A DNA stretch of 64,000 nucleotides, taken from contig NZ_SZUA01000003.1 in NCBI RefSeq assembly GCF_005239095.1, forward strand, positions 186,001 to 250,000, given 5' to 3'. A program made the position numbers and the translations under genes. This document shows positions 8,494 through 15,777 of this stretch, piece after piece. How positions within the stretch are numbered: position 1 is the stretch's first letter; each line of letters opens with the position of its first letter. A model generated the notes under the pieces. The model worked only from the letters and a program-made list of their open reading frames with translations, ran no database searches and was not told the origin of the DNA. The stretch comes from Luteimonas gilva. GTDB taxonomy: Bacteria; Pseudomonadota; Gammaproteobacteria; Xanthomonadales; Xanthomonadaceae.

Positions 8494-9576
8494 ATGGACG
8501 AGGCCAGGGGAGGAGCGGTGCGCAGACCCACCATCAAGGACGTCGCCGAGCGGGCCAAGGTCTCGCTGAAGACGGTCTCGCGCGTGATCAACAACGAACC
8601 CTCGGTGATGCAAGGCACGCGCGCGCGCGTGCTGCACGCGATCGCCGAACTCGATTACGAACCGGATCCCTCGGCGCGCAATCTGCGCAGCGCCACGCCG
8701 TTCGTGATCGGCCTGGTCTACGACAACCCGAATCCCTACCACATCATCGGCGTGCAGAACGGCGTGCTCGCCGCGTGCCGCGAAACCGGTTTCGATCTGC
8801 AGATCCATCCCTGCGATTCCAGCTCGCCCTTGCTGGCCGACGAGCTCGGCGAATGGGCGCGCCGCTCGCGCCTGGCCGGATTGGTGCTGACCGCGCCGAT
8901 GTCCGAATCGGCCGAATTGGTCAGCGCGCTGGCCGCGCGCGGGGTGAAGCTGGTGCGGATCATCGCCGCGACCGAAGATCCGCGCGACGGCCAACCCTGC
9001 GTCTACGTCGACGACCGCGACGCGGCCTACGAGATCACCGAACATCTGATCCAGCTCGGCCACCAGCGCATCGGCTTCCTGTGGGGCGGTTTGGCGCACC
9101 GTTCCAGCAGCGAGCGCTATCTCGGCTACGAACGGGCGCTGAAGGATTACGGCATCACCCTGGACAAGCATCTGGTGGTGAACGGCGACTACACCTTCGA
9201 CGACGGTTTCCGCGGCGCGCGCCGTTTGCTCGCATTGCGCGATCCGCCGACCGCGATCTTCGGCTCAAACGACGAAATCGCCGCCGGCGTGCTGGCCGCG
9301 GCGAAATCGGCGGGCATGAACGTGCCTTACGATCTGTCGATCGCCGGTTTCGAAGACAGCCCGTTCTCCAAGCAGTCCTGGCCGGCGCTGACCACCGCCA
9401 AGCAGGCGACCGAAGACATCGCCCGCCACGCCGCGCGCCTGCTGATCAGCGGCCTGCGCCAAGACGCCTACGAAGACAACCCGATCGTCGTGCACAACCA
9501 GGGCTTCGTCCCGCAGCTGGTGGTGCGCGGCTCGACCGCGCCGATGCGTCCGCGCGCGCCGAACGCCGAGAATTGA
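8494..9576 (+). CDS. nagQ: LacI-family transcriptional regulator (NagQ)
   Basis: A 360-residue repressor. The N-terminal helix-turn-helix reads PTIKDVAERAKVSLKTVSRV, followed by the hinge helix region (PSARNLRSA) and a periplasmic-binding-protein-like sensor domain (from about residue 67). A second possible start is the GTG at 8518, which is directly preceded by AGGGGAGGAG and begins VRRPTIKDV, as LacI proteins usually do; the ATG at 8494 has a poorer ribosome site. It sits between the permease and nagB-II, so it probably represses its own operon and the divergent arm through the palindrome at 6913, with a GlcNAc-derived inducer. Confidence 0.92.
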   Translation: MDEARGGAVRRPTIKDVAERAKVSLKTVSRVINNEPSVMQGTRARVLHAIAELDYEPDPSARNLRSATPFVIGLVYDNPNPYHIIGVQNGVLAACRETGFDLQIHPCDSSSPLLADELGEWARRSRLAGLVLTAPMSESAELVSALAARGVKLVRIIAATEDPRDGQPCVYVDDRDAAYEITEHLIQLGHQRIGFLWGGLAHRSSSERYLGYERALKDYGITLDKHLVVNGDYTFDDGFRGARRLLALRDPPTAIFGSNDEIAAGVLAAAKSAGMNVPYDLSIAGFEDSPFSKQSWPALTTAKQATEDIARHAARLLISGLRQDAYEDNPIVVHNQGFVPQLVVRGSTAPMRPRAPNAEN

Positions 9577-9577
9577 G

Positions 9578-10612
9578 ATGTCCGCCGCTCTACCCTTGCC
9601 TACCGACACGTTGATGTTCCGCGAAGCCGCGGAGACGGCCGACGTCGTGCAGCGCCAATTCGCCGCCAATGCCGCGACGGTCGCGCGTTTGGCCGACGAC
9701 CTGCGCCGCGACCCGCCGCCGTTCATCGCCACCTGCGCGCGCGGCAGCTCCGATCACGCCGCGACTTACGCCAAGTACGTCTTCGAAACCCAGCTCGGCT
9801 TCGTCACCGCATCGGTGTCGCCGTCGGTGGGTTCGGTCTACGAAGCCAAGCAGCGCATGTGCGGCGCCTTGTTCCTGGCGATCTCGCAATCGGGCAAAAG
9901 CCCGGACTTGCTGCGCAACGCCGAAGCCGCGCGCGCGGCCGGCGCGCGCGTGGTCGCGCTGGTCAACGCCGAAGACTCTCCGCTGGCGGCGCTGGCCGAT
10001 ACCGTGCTGCCCCTGCACGCCGGTCCCGAACGCAGCGTGGCGGCGACCAAGAGTTATCTGGCTTCGCTGGCGGCCGTACTGCAATTGGCCGCAGTGTGGA
10101 AAAACGAAGCGCCGCTGCTCGACGCGCTGTCGCGCTTGCCCGACGCGTTGCGCGGTGCGTGGCAAGCGGATTGGTCGGCTCTGGCCGACGGCCTGGTCGA
10201 CGCGCGCAATCTGTTCGTGCTCGGCCGCGGCCTGGGACTGGGCGCCGCGCAAGAGGCCGCGCTCAAGTTCAAGGAAACCTGCGGCCTGCACGCCGAAGCC
10301 TACAGTTCGGCCGAAGTGAAGCACGGGCCGATGGCGCTGGTGGGCCCGGGTTTTCCGGTGCTCGCCTTCGCGCAGCCCGACGAAACCGGTGCCGGCACGC
10401 TGGCCCTGGCCGAAGAATTCCGCGCGCGCGGCGCGCCGGTGTGGGTCGCCTCCGAAAAAGGCGATCTGCCGCTGGCGTCCTCGCCGCACCCGGCTTGCGC
10501 GCCCTTGCTCGCCGTCCAAAGCTTCTATCGCGTGATCAATGCGCTGGCCCTGCGCCGCGGCCATAATCCGGACGTGCCGCCGCATTTGAACAAGGTGACG
10601 GAAACCGTTTGA
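9578..10612 (+). CDS. nagB: SIS-domain glucosamine-6-phosphate deaminase (NagB-II type)
   Basis: A 344-residue protein with two sugar-isomerase (SIS) domains, similar to the isomerase half of GlmS without its glutaminase domain. Visible features are CARGSSDHAA and ISQSGKSPDLL in the first SIS domain, ERSVAATKSY in the phosphosugar-binding region, and AEVKHGPMALV in the second. NagB-II converts glucosamine-6-phosphate to fructose-6-phosphate and ammonia in the cytoplasm. The start lies one base after the nagQ stop. The stop overlaps the nagA start (TGATG), which indicates translational coupling. Confidence 0.92.
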   Translation: MSAALPLPTDTLMFREAAETADVVQRQFAANAATVARLADDLRRDPPPFIATCARGSSDHAATYAKYVFETQLGFVTASVSPSVGSVYEAKQRMCGALFLAISQSGKSPDLLRNAEAARAAGARVVALVNAEDSPLAALADTVLPLHAGPERSVAATKSYLASLAAVLQLAAVWKNEAPLLDALSRLPDALRGAWQADWSALADGLVDARNLFVLGRGLGLGAAQEAALKFKETCGLHAEAYSSAEVKHGPMALVGPGFPVLAFAQPDETGAGTLALAEEFRARGAPVWVASEKGDLPLASSPHPACAPLLAVQSFYRVINALALRRGHNPDVPPHLNKVTETV

Positions 10613-11751
10613 TGGCCACCGCTTTCGTCAACGGCCGGGTGCTGACCCACCAAGGTTTTCGCGACGACTTGGCGGTCGTCGTCGAAGGCGACCGCATCGC
10701 CGACTTGATGCCGCACGGCGACGCCCAGATCGGCGCGACAAAGACCCTCGACTTGCGCGGCGCGTACCTGCTGCCGGGATTCGTCGACTGCCAGGTCAAC
10801 GGCGGCGGCGGCGCGTTGTTCAACAATGCGCCGAACATCGAGGCTTTGCGCACCATCGGCAAGGCGCATCGCAAGTTCGGCACCACCGCGTGGCTGCCGA
10901 CCTTGATCAGCGACGATGCGGACAGGATGCGCCAGGCGATCGCCGCGGTGCGCGAGGCGATCGCGCAAGGCGTGCCCGGCGTGCTCGGCATCCATCTGGA
11001 AGGTCCGTACCTCGCGCCAGCGCGCAAGGGCACGCACGACGAAAGCAAGTTCAGGACGCCGGATGCGGACGAGATCGCGATGGCGACTTCGCTCGACAAC
11101 GGCCGCACCTTGATCACGCTGGCCCCGGAGCGGGTGCCCGCGGACAGCATTCGCGCCTTGGTCGCGCGCGGCGCGATCGTCGCCGCCGGGCATACCGCCG
11201 GCACTTACGAACAGATCCGCGCCGGCCTGGATGCGGGCGTCACCGGCTTCACCCATCTGTACAACGCGATGTCGCCGCTGCAAGGCCGCGAGCCCGGCGC
11301 GGTCGGCGCGGCGCTGGAGGATCGCGACAGCTGGTGCGGTATCATCGCCGACGGTGTGCACGCGCATCCGGCCAGCTTGCGCGTGGCGCTGGCGGCCAAG
11401 CTGCCCGGTAAAGTTTTCCTGGTCACCGATGCGATGCCACCGGTCGGCGCCGACGATCCCAGTTACGAGTTGTACGGCGAAACCATCACCGTGCGCGACG
11501 GCGTGGTGCGCAACGCCGCCGGCGTATTGGCCGGTTCCGCGTTGGACATGGCCACGGCGGTGCGCAACGGCGTGCGCCTGCTCGGCTTGCCTTTGGACGA
11601 AGCCGCGCGGATGGCGTCGACGTATCCGGCCGAATTCCTCGGCTTGGGCGATCGTTACGGCCGCATCGCCGCCGGCTATCGCGCCGATTTGGTGGCGATG
11701 GATAGCGCCATGAACGTCGTCGCGACCTGGATCGGCGGCAGCACCGAATAA
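10612..11751 (+). CDS. nagA: N-acetylglucosamine-6-phosphate deacetylase
   Basis: A 379-residue amidohydrolase that removes acetate from GlcNAc-6-phosphate. The ATG at 10612 overlaps the nagB stop; a TTG one codon earlier is less likely. The family motifs are present: HLEGPYL (about 128-134, with Glu130 as metal ligand), GHTAGTYEQ with a metal-binding histidine, THLYNAMSP, DGVHAHP, and the catalytic aspartate in LVTDAMPPVG. The chemistry is cytoplasmic, between the kinase and NagB-II. The next gene of the operon is separated by a repeat element of 200 bases. Confidence 0.94.
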   Translation: MATAFVNGRVLTHQGFRDDLAVVVEGDRIADLMPHGDAQIGATKTLDLRGAYLLPGFVDCQVNGGGGALFNNAPNIEALRTIGKAHRKFGTTAWLPTLISDDADRMRQAIAAVREAIAQGVPGVLGIHLEGPYLAPARKGTHDESKFRTPDADEIAMATSLDNGRTLITLAPERVPADSIRALVARGAIVAAGHTAGTYEQIRAGLDAGVTGFTHLYNAMSPLQGREPGAVGAALEDRDSWCGIIADGVHAHPASLRVALAAKLPGKVFLVTDAMPPVGADDPSYELYGETITVRDGVVRNAAGVLAGSALDMATAVRNGVRLLGLPLDEAARMASTYPAEFLGLGDRYGRIAAGYRADLVAMDSAMNVVATWIGGSTE

Positions 11752-11780
11752 GCATGTCGCGATCGAAGACTTCTTCGCCG

Positions 11781-11980
11781 TTGCCCCCTTTGAAAAAGGG
11801 GGCGAATCGCCCGAAAGGCGGTGGGGGGCGAGGGCAGCCGCTTACAAGCCGCAGGCTTGTGGCTGGTCGAGCGCCTTCGCGCAAGCGAGGGCCGGAAATC
11901 GCGGAGCGATTTGCTTTTGATTTCGTCCTTGCGAAGAGCAACAGCAAATCCCCCGTAGCCCCCTTTTTCAAAGGGGGCAA
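11781..11980. repeat. 200-bp MITE-like element with perfect 23-bp terminal inverted repeats
   Basis: The 23 bases at 11781-11803 are the exact reverse complement of 11958-11980. Each end is itself a hairpin (GCCCCCTTT paired with AAAGGGGGC). The interior holds smaller palindromes, for example ACAAGCCGCAGGCTTGT and AAATCGCGGAGCGATTT. No protein is encoded with confidence. The element fills most of the nagA-nagX gap. Confidence 0.75.
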
Positions 11981-12004
11981 CAGCCAAACCGGCAGCAAGC
12001 GCGC

Positions 12005-13072
12005 ATGACCCCGCGCCGCTTCGCCTCCGTCGACGCCCTGCGCGGCTTGACCGTCGCCGCGATGCTCTTGGTCAACGATCCGGGCGATTGGGGCCACGTC
12101 TACGCGCCGCTATTGCATTCGGAATGGCACGGCTGCACGCCGACCGATCTGGTTTTTCCCTTCTTCCTGTTCATCGTCGGCGTTTCCATCGCGCTCGGCA
12201 TCGCTCCGCAAGTCGAGACCGGCGCGGACCGCAGGGGATTGCGCAGCGCCGTTCTGCTGCGCGCCGCCCGCATCGTCGGCCTGGGATTGCTATTGCACTT
12301 GCTGGCCTGGTGGTGGCTCGACAAGGAGCATTACCGGCCTTGGGGCGTGTTGCAGCGGATCGGCCTGTGCTTCGGGTTCGCGGGCCTGGTCGCGATCCAT
12401 CTGCGCGAACGCGCGCAATGGGCTCTGCTGTTCGCGCTGCTGGCGGGCTATGGGGCGCTGTTGGCTTGGGGCGGCAGCTATGCGCCGTGGGAAAACCTGG
12501 CCAGCCGCGTCGATACCGCTTTGCTCGGCGCGTTGAACTATCAGTACGACCCCACGACCGGCCGCGGCCACGATCCGGAGGGCTTGCTGAGCACATTGCC
12601 GGCGATCGCGACGGCCTTGCTCGGCTTGCGTGCGGGCGACTGGCTGAGGCGCGGCCAATGGCAGCGTTTGTGCGGGGCGGGTTTCTTCGCTTTGGCCGCC
12701 GGCGCGTTGTGGTCGTTGTGGTTGCCGTTCAACAAGAATCTGTGGACGCCCTCGTACGTGCTGTGGACCGGCGGCTGGGCGATGCTGACGCTCGCGGCTT
12801 TCCACTTTCTGATCGATCGGCGCGGCTGGCCGGCGCTAGGCCGCAGTTTCGGCGTCAACGCGATCGCCGCTTACGCTGGGTCGGCGCTGATGGTGTACGC
12901 GTTCGCCGCTTGGGGCTGGTGGGAACCGATCTACCGCATCGGTTTCGCCGGCTGGATGACGCCGCGCTTCGGCCCCTATCTGCCGTCGCTGGCGTTCGCG
13001 CTGGCCTTCGTCGCGTTCTGGTGGCTGGTGGTTCGCTGGATGGACAAGCGCAGCTGGTACGTCAAGATTTGA
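12005..13072 (+). CDS. nagX: NagX-like membrane protein (DUF5009 / HGSNAT-like acyltransferase family)
   Basis: A 355-residue multi-span membrane protein. It begins with RRFASVDALRGLTVAAMLLVN, and then shows HSEWHGCTPTDLVFPFFLF, the signature of the heparan-alpha-glucosaminide N-acetyltransferase-like family. Around nine to ten hydrophobic segments follow. NagX is repeatedly found in nag operons of Shewanella and xanthomonads; its exact reaction is unknown, and a role in handling or uptake of GlcNAc or chitobiose is inferred. It is the last gene of the operon, and its 3' end overlaps the convergent gene at 13062 by 11 bases. Confidence 0.85.
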   Translation: MTPRRFASVDALRGLTVAAMLLVNDPGDWGHVYAPLLHSEWHGCTPTDLVFPFFLFIVGVSIALGIAPQVETGADRRGLRSAVLLRAARIVGLGLLLHLLAWWWLDKEHYRPWGVLQRIGLCFGFAGLVAIHLRERAQWALLFALLAGYGALLAWGGSYAPWENLASRVDTALLGALNYQYDPTTGRGHDPEGLLSTLPAIATALLGLRAGDWLRRGQWQRLCGAGFFALAAGALWSLWLPFNKNLWTPSYVLWTGGWAMLTLAAFHFLIDRRGWPALGRSFGVNAIAAYAGSALMVYAFAAWGWWEPIYRIGFAGWMTPRFGPYLPSLAFALAFVAFWWLVVRWMDKRSWYVKI

Positions 13073-13415
13073 CGTCGGGTTCGGACTCGCCCTCGTCGGC
13101 CTGCTGCGTGCCCAGCGCGGATTCCAGCAAGGACGTGTAGCGGCGCATCACCTCGCGCCAGCCGGCCAGGGTCGGGGCGTATTCCCCTTCGACGTCGGGT
13201 TCGGCGACGCGCCGCGAGCCGGCCAGTTCGTCGATCAGTCCCGGTTGCAGCATCCGCCACAATTGCAGCAGGTCTTCCGGGCAATGGTGCGTGATCACCA
13301 GGCTGTCCAGGATGCAGCGCATCGCGTTCACTTCCTGGCGCAGGCGATCCAAGTCCTTGTGCGCCGCAGCCAATTTGTCCGTCAGCGGAGATTCCGCGTC
13401 GTTCGTAGGCGACAT
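13062..13415 (-). CDS. Small hypothetical protein with helical N-terminus
   Basis: A 117-residue soluble protein that I do not recognise. Residues about 12-35 (LTDKLAAAHKDLDRLRQEV) look like an amphipathic or coiled-coil helix. The middle contains HHCPEDLLQLWRMLQ, and the end is acidic. AGGGGAAAG lies just upstream of the ATG at 13415, which supports the start. It overlaps the convergent nagX end and lies downstream of the effector gene, behind a hairpin at 13452-13475. Confidence 0.65.
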   Translation of the reverse strand: MSPTNDAESPLTDKLAAAHKDLDRLRQEVNAMRCILDSLVITHHCPEDLLQLWRMLQPGLIDELAGSRRVAEPDVEGEYAPTLAGWREVMRRYTSLLESALGTQQADEGESEPDVKS

Positions 13416-13451
13416 ATCTTTCCCCTGTAATTGAAGGGTGAAACAAGCGTA

Positions 13452-13475
13452 CGGCGGGCCGATCGAGACCCGCCG
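13452..13475 (-). terminator. Probable terminator hairpin of the effector cassette
   Basis: CGGCGGG at 13452-13458 pairs with CCCGCCG at 13469-13475. On the minus strand it starts five bases after the effector stop codon. Only a weak T-rich stretch follows, so termination may be partial. Confidence 0.5.
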
Positions 13476-13479
13476 GCGT

Positions 13480-14856
13480 TCAAATCGATCGGCTTAAAGC
13501 CTGGCTTTGTTCCTGCGCCATCCAATGTTGGCGCTGCAAGCTTCGTTCTGCGTCCAAAGCTTCGGAACGCTGCGCGGTTTCCTGTATCGACGGCGGCGTT
13601 TCCGCCAGATCGACGGCGGCGCGGAATCCGGGCGTCTTGCCCATCACGAATACGCGGTCTTCGTGCACCATGACCCGCTCTACGTCGTTCGTACCCTGCA
13701 CCTTCCCGATCTTCGCTTCGAGCAGCACGTGGGCGACCATCTCGTCGGAGGTGCCCGGCGGCAGGTTGCGCTTGAGCAATTCGAAGAAAGCGTGGTCGCG
13801 GTGTTCGGGGTGGCGAGGATCTGTGCGGGAGCGATCGGGGTGGCGTTGGTGGTCGTCGGGACCGGGTTGGTACATATGTATAGGTTCATCAGGGCTATGC
13901 GCCGGTGAGAACGGGGCATGGCTCCTGTCCACATAATCCAGCCGGTCGATGGGTTGGTCGCGTCGGTGCGGTAAGGCGATGTGCAAAGTGCTGTGATCAA
14001 TATCTCCGGTCTGAGTTAGACCGTGATCGCGTTGGTATGCAATAACGGCTGGCTGCATTTCCAGACGATAAATGCCGTCAGGTTTCAGAGGCGTCTCGTG
14101 CGCACTACGATAACCTTCGGAAATCAACGCATCCTGGAATTCTTGTATGCGATTGTTTTTCTCGCCAACCCGGAACGCACCGTCGTCAATAATGGGTAGA
14201 GGCTGAATTCCGCTACTTCTGCGCTCGGGGTCAACGCCTAAACGGCCATTGGCAAGATCAGAAATGTAATTCTCGTACTGTTGGTAGTAGCGAGTATCCA
14301 TTTCGATGTGAGCATGCTTGCCTGTGCCCGGTTTAAGCCCCCGTTCGTTTTGTATGCCCAAAGACTGCCCATATTCGACGAGGTCGCCAACGCGAACATG
14401 TATAGGTCCCATGTGCCTAATGCGGGCCACTACCTCGCCATCTTTACGATCGTAGATATCTACTAGGCCTGCATCTGCATGGACTCTACCGATGTAACCA
14501 TCGATTGGAGATGGAACGTCCACTTCGCGGACGCCACGGCCCCCGCTTGGGATGAGGGAATCCTCAAGCATAAAGTCCTTAATCAATAGGATGCGACCGT
14601 CGGCTATCGCCCCATATTCGTCGGTTCGCTTGGCTTCGATTTCTTGTATCTCGCCTCCGATAAGTGCATATGATCGATATCTCTCGTTATCCACGTTTGT
14701 CGGCAACCCATCAACAATCCGAGCGTTTCGGTTCAATCCGGGGTGGTGGGTGACAAGGTCATCAAAATCTTCGAATGGCTCGTTTCTTTGTTGTCCGTTC
14801 TTATTTGGTCTACCAAGCTGCAAAAGACGATATCTGTGCGGGGGAATGTCTTCCAT
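13480..14856 (-). CDS. XVIPCD-type T4SS effector: M23-like domain + peptidoglycan-binding domain + secretion domain
   Basis: A 458-residue candidate antibacterial toxin. Residues about 100-185 align by eye with the LytM/M23 peptidase core, with RHMGPIHVRVGD (His148) and GTGKHAHIEM (His181, His183). The first zinc histidine (the HxxxD motif) appears to be lost, leaving EVDVPSP around Asp113. Residues about 232-290 look like a peptidoglycan-binding repeat (EFQDALISEGYRS, AVIAYQRDHGLTQTGDID). Residues about 335-458 match the Xanthomonas VirD4-interacting domain: DPRHPEHRDHAFFELL, RVFVMGKTPGFRAAVD, PPSIQETAQRSE and a Gln-rich tail. It follows two secreted proteins and virD4 on the same strand. 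G+C falls from about 62-67% in the secretion-domain part to about 42-52% in the toxin part. Confidence 0.85.
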   Translation of the reverse strand: MEDIPPHRYRLLQLGRPNKNGQQRNEPFEDFDDLVTHHPGLNRNARIVDGLPTNVDNERYRSYALIGGEIQEIEAKRTDEYGAIADGRILLIKDFMLEDSLIPSGGRGVREVDVPSPIDGYIGRVHADAGLVDIYDRKDGEVVARIRHMGPIHVRVGDLVEYGQSLGIQNERGLKPGTGKHAHIEMDTRYYQQYENYISDLANGRLGVDPERRSSGIQPLPIIDDGAFRVGEKNNRIQEFQDALISEGYRSAHETPLKPDGIYRLEMQPAVIAYQRDHGLTQTGDIDHSTLHIALPHRRDQPIDRLDYVDRSHAPFSPAHSPDEPIHMYQPGPDDHQRHPDRSRTDPRHPEHRDHAFFELLKRNLPPGTSDEMVAHVLLEAKIGKVQGTNDVERVMVHEDRVFVMGKTPGFRAAVDLAETPPSIQETAQRSEALDAERSLQRQHWMAQEQSQALSRSI

Positions 14857-14870
14857 ATTCAGCCCTATGG

Positions 14871-15281
14871 TTAATCACACTTGACGTATTGGCGAACAGT
14901 TTTGCCATCAGTCACGGTTAGAGTTTTGTTTTTCAGAACATATATATCTGCTTGGCCTTGCACATCGACTGGAGCAATGTTGGATATTCCTACGATGCGC
15001 CAAGCAGATGGATTATTTGAGATAAGCGATATGGATCGAGGGAAGATGATTTCTTCGTTTGAATGAATGTAATTTCGATAAATAGCCATTACTCCATCAC
15101 TATCGGATGTCTCGCTAATAAGGCATCGATCTGCGCCAAACTTCCATGTTCCTTGGATTTCTGTTGGCAGAAGGATTTTTTGTTGTAATCGTGTCGCTGA
15201 TGAGAGCGGGCTGAGAGACATAACGAAAACGACATGAAGCACAAAATATGCACGGCCGCGGCTTTTTTGTGATCTGGGCAT
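14871..15281 (-). CDS. Small secreted protein, candidate immunity protein of the effector
   Basis: A 136-residue protein ending 14 bases before the effector start. The N-terminus (RSQKSRGRAYFVLHVVFVMS followed by LSPLSSA) looks like a signal peptide, so the mature part would be periplasmic. The mature part has GTWKFGADRCLIS near its start and ends in VKCD, giving two cysteines that could form a disulfide. Immunity proteins of the X-T4SS (X-Tfi) are periplasmic, often lipoproteins, and encoded next to their effector, which is the basis of the call. No homologous family is recognised. Base composition is AT-rich (sampled lines near 42% G+C), unlike the flanks. Confidence 0.65.
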   Translation of the reverse strand: MPRSQKSRGRAYFVLHVVFVMSLSPLSSATRLQQKILLPTEIQGTWKFGADRCLISETSDSDGVMAIYRNYIHSNEEIIFPRSISLISNNPSAWRIVGISNIAPVDVQGQADIYVLKNKTLTVTDGKTVRQYVKCD

Positions 15282-15308
15282 AGGAATGGATAAGTCATGT
15301 CGTTAGGA

Positions 15309-15725
15309 TCAACCACATTTTTGAAGAACTGCATATCTGTAGCCAGAAGAGTGATACCAGACGAGGTTTCCCATCTCGATGGAAAAGTAATCGGAGACCA
15401 ACTGAGGGCAGTAGTTGTAAGCGAGTTCACTTTCGATGTCGTTGCTGCATGATTCCATGCGCAACGTGCCGCTCTTAATAACTCCTTTAATTTTTCCGGA
15501 AGATCTTATTGTGTTTGTATCATCGACCCAGGTGCCATAGACCTCGTCACCTTGTTGTGTGAGCGTTATTCCGATGTAATGGCTCGTACCGCAGCTTGTG
15601 GTCAACCGCCATCCGCCTTCAAATGGTGAGTGCGTCGCGGGTTTATGATTGGAAATAGGTTTAACGCACGATGATGCTGATATGACGGTGATGGCTAACA
15701 ATGAAGCAATCATCAAATTATGCAT
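15309..15725 (-). CDS. Second small secreted protein, candidate immunity lipoprotein
   Basis: A 138-residue protein with N-terminus MHNLMIASLLAITVISASSC, a signal peptide with a possible lipobox cysteine at residue 20. The mature part contains FEGGWRLTTSCGTSHYIGI, TQQGDEVYGTWVDD and five further cysteines, which suggests a disulfide-bonded beta-rich fold. It is not obviously a copy of the neighbouring 136-residue protein. It lies 27 bases upstream of that gene and 52 bases downstream of the virD4 stop. Two immunity candidates for one effector is unusual; one may protect against a related toxin. The DNA is AT-rich (42% in a sampled line). Confidence 0.62.
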   Translation of the reverse strand: MHNLMIASLLAITVISASSCVKPISNHKPATHSPFEGGWRLTTSCGTSHYIGITLTQQGDEVYGTWVDDTNTIRSSGKIKGVIKSGTLRMESCSNDIESELAYNYCPQLVSDYFSIEMGNLVWYHSSGYRYAVLQKCG

Positions 15726-15777
15726 GTCGGACTCTTGCGTTTTTTGCGAAATGGAAATTCCGTTTTATTTTTGAATT

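Noticed and set aside
11754-12008. An 84-codon open frame between nagA and nagX
   Set aside because: It is formed by the 200-bp inverted-repeat element, has no ribosome site and encodes low-complexity sequence.
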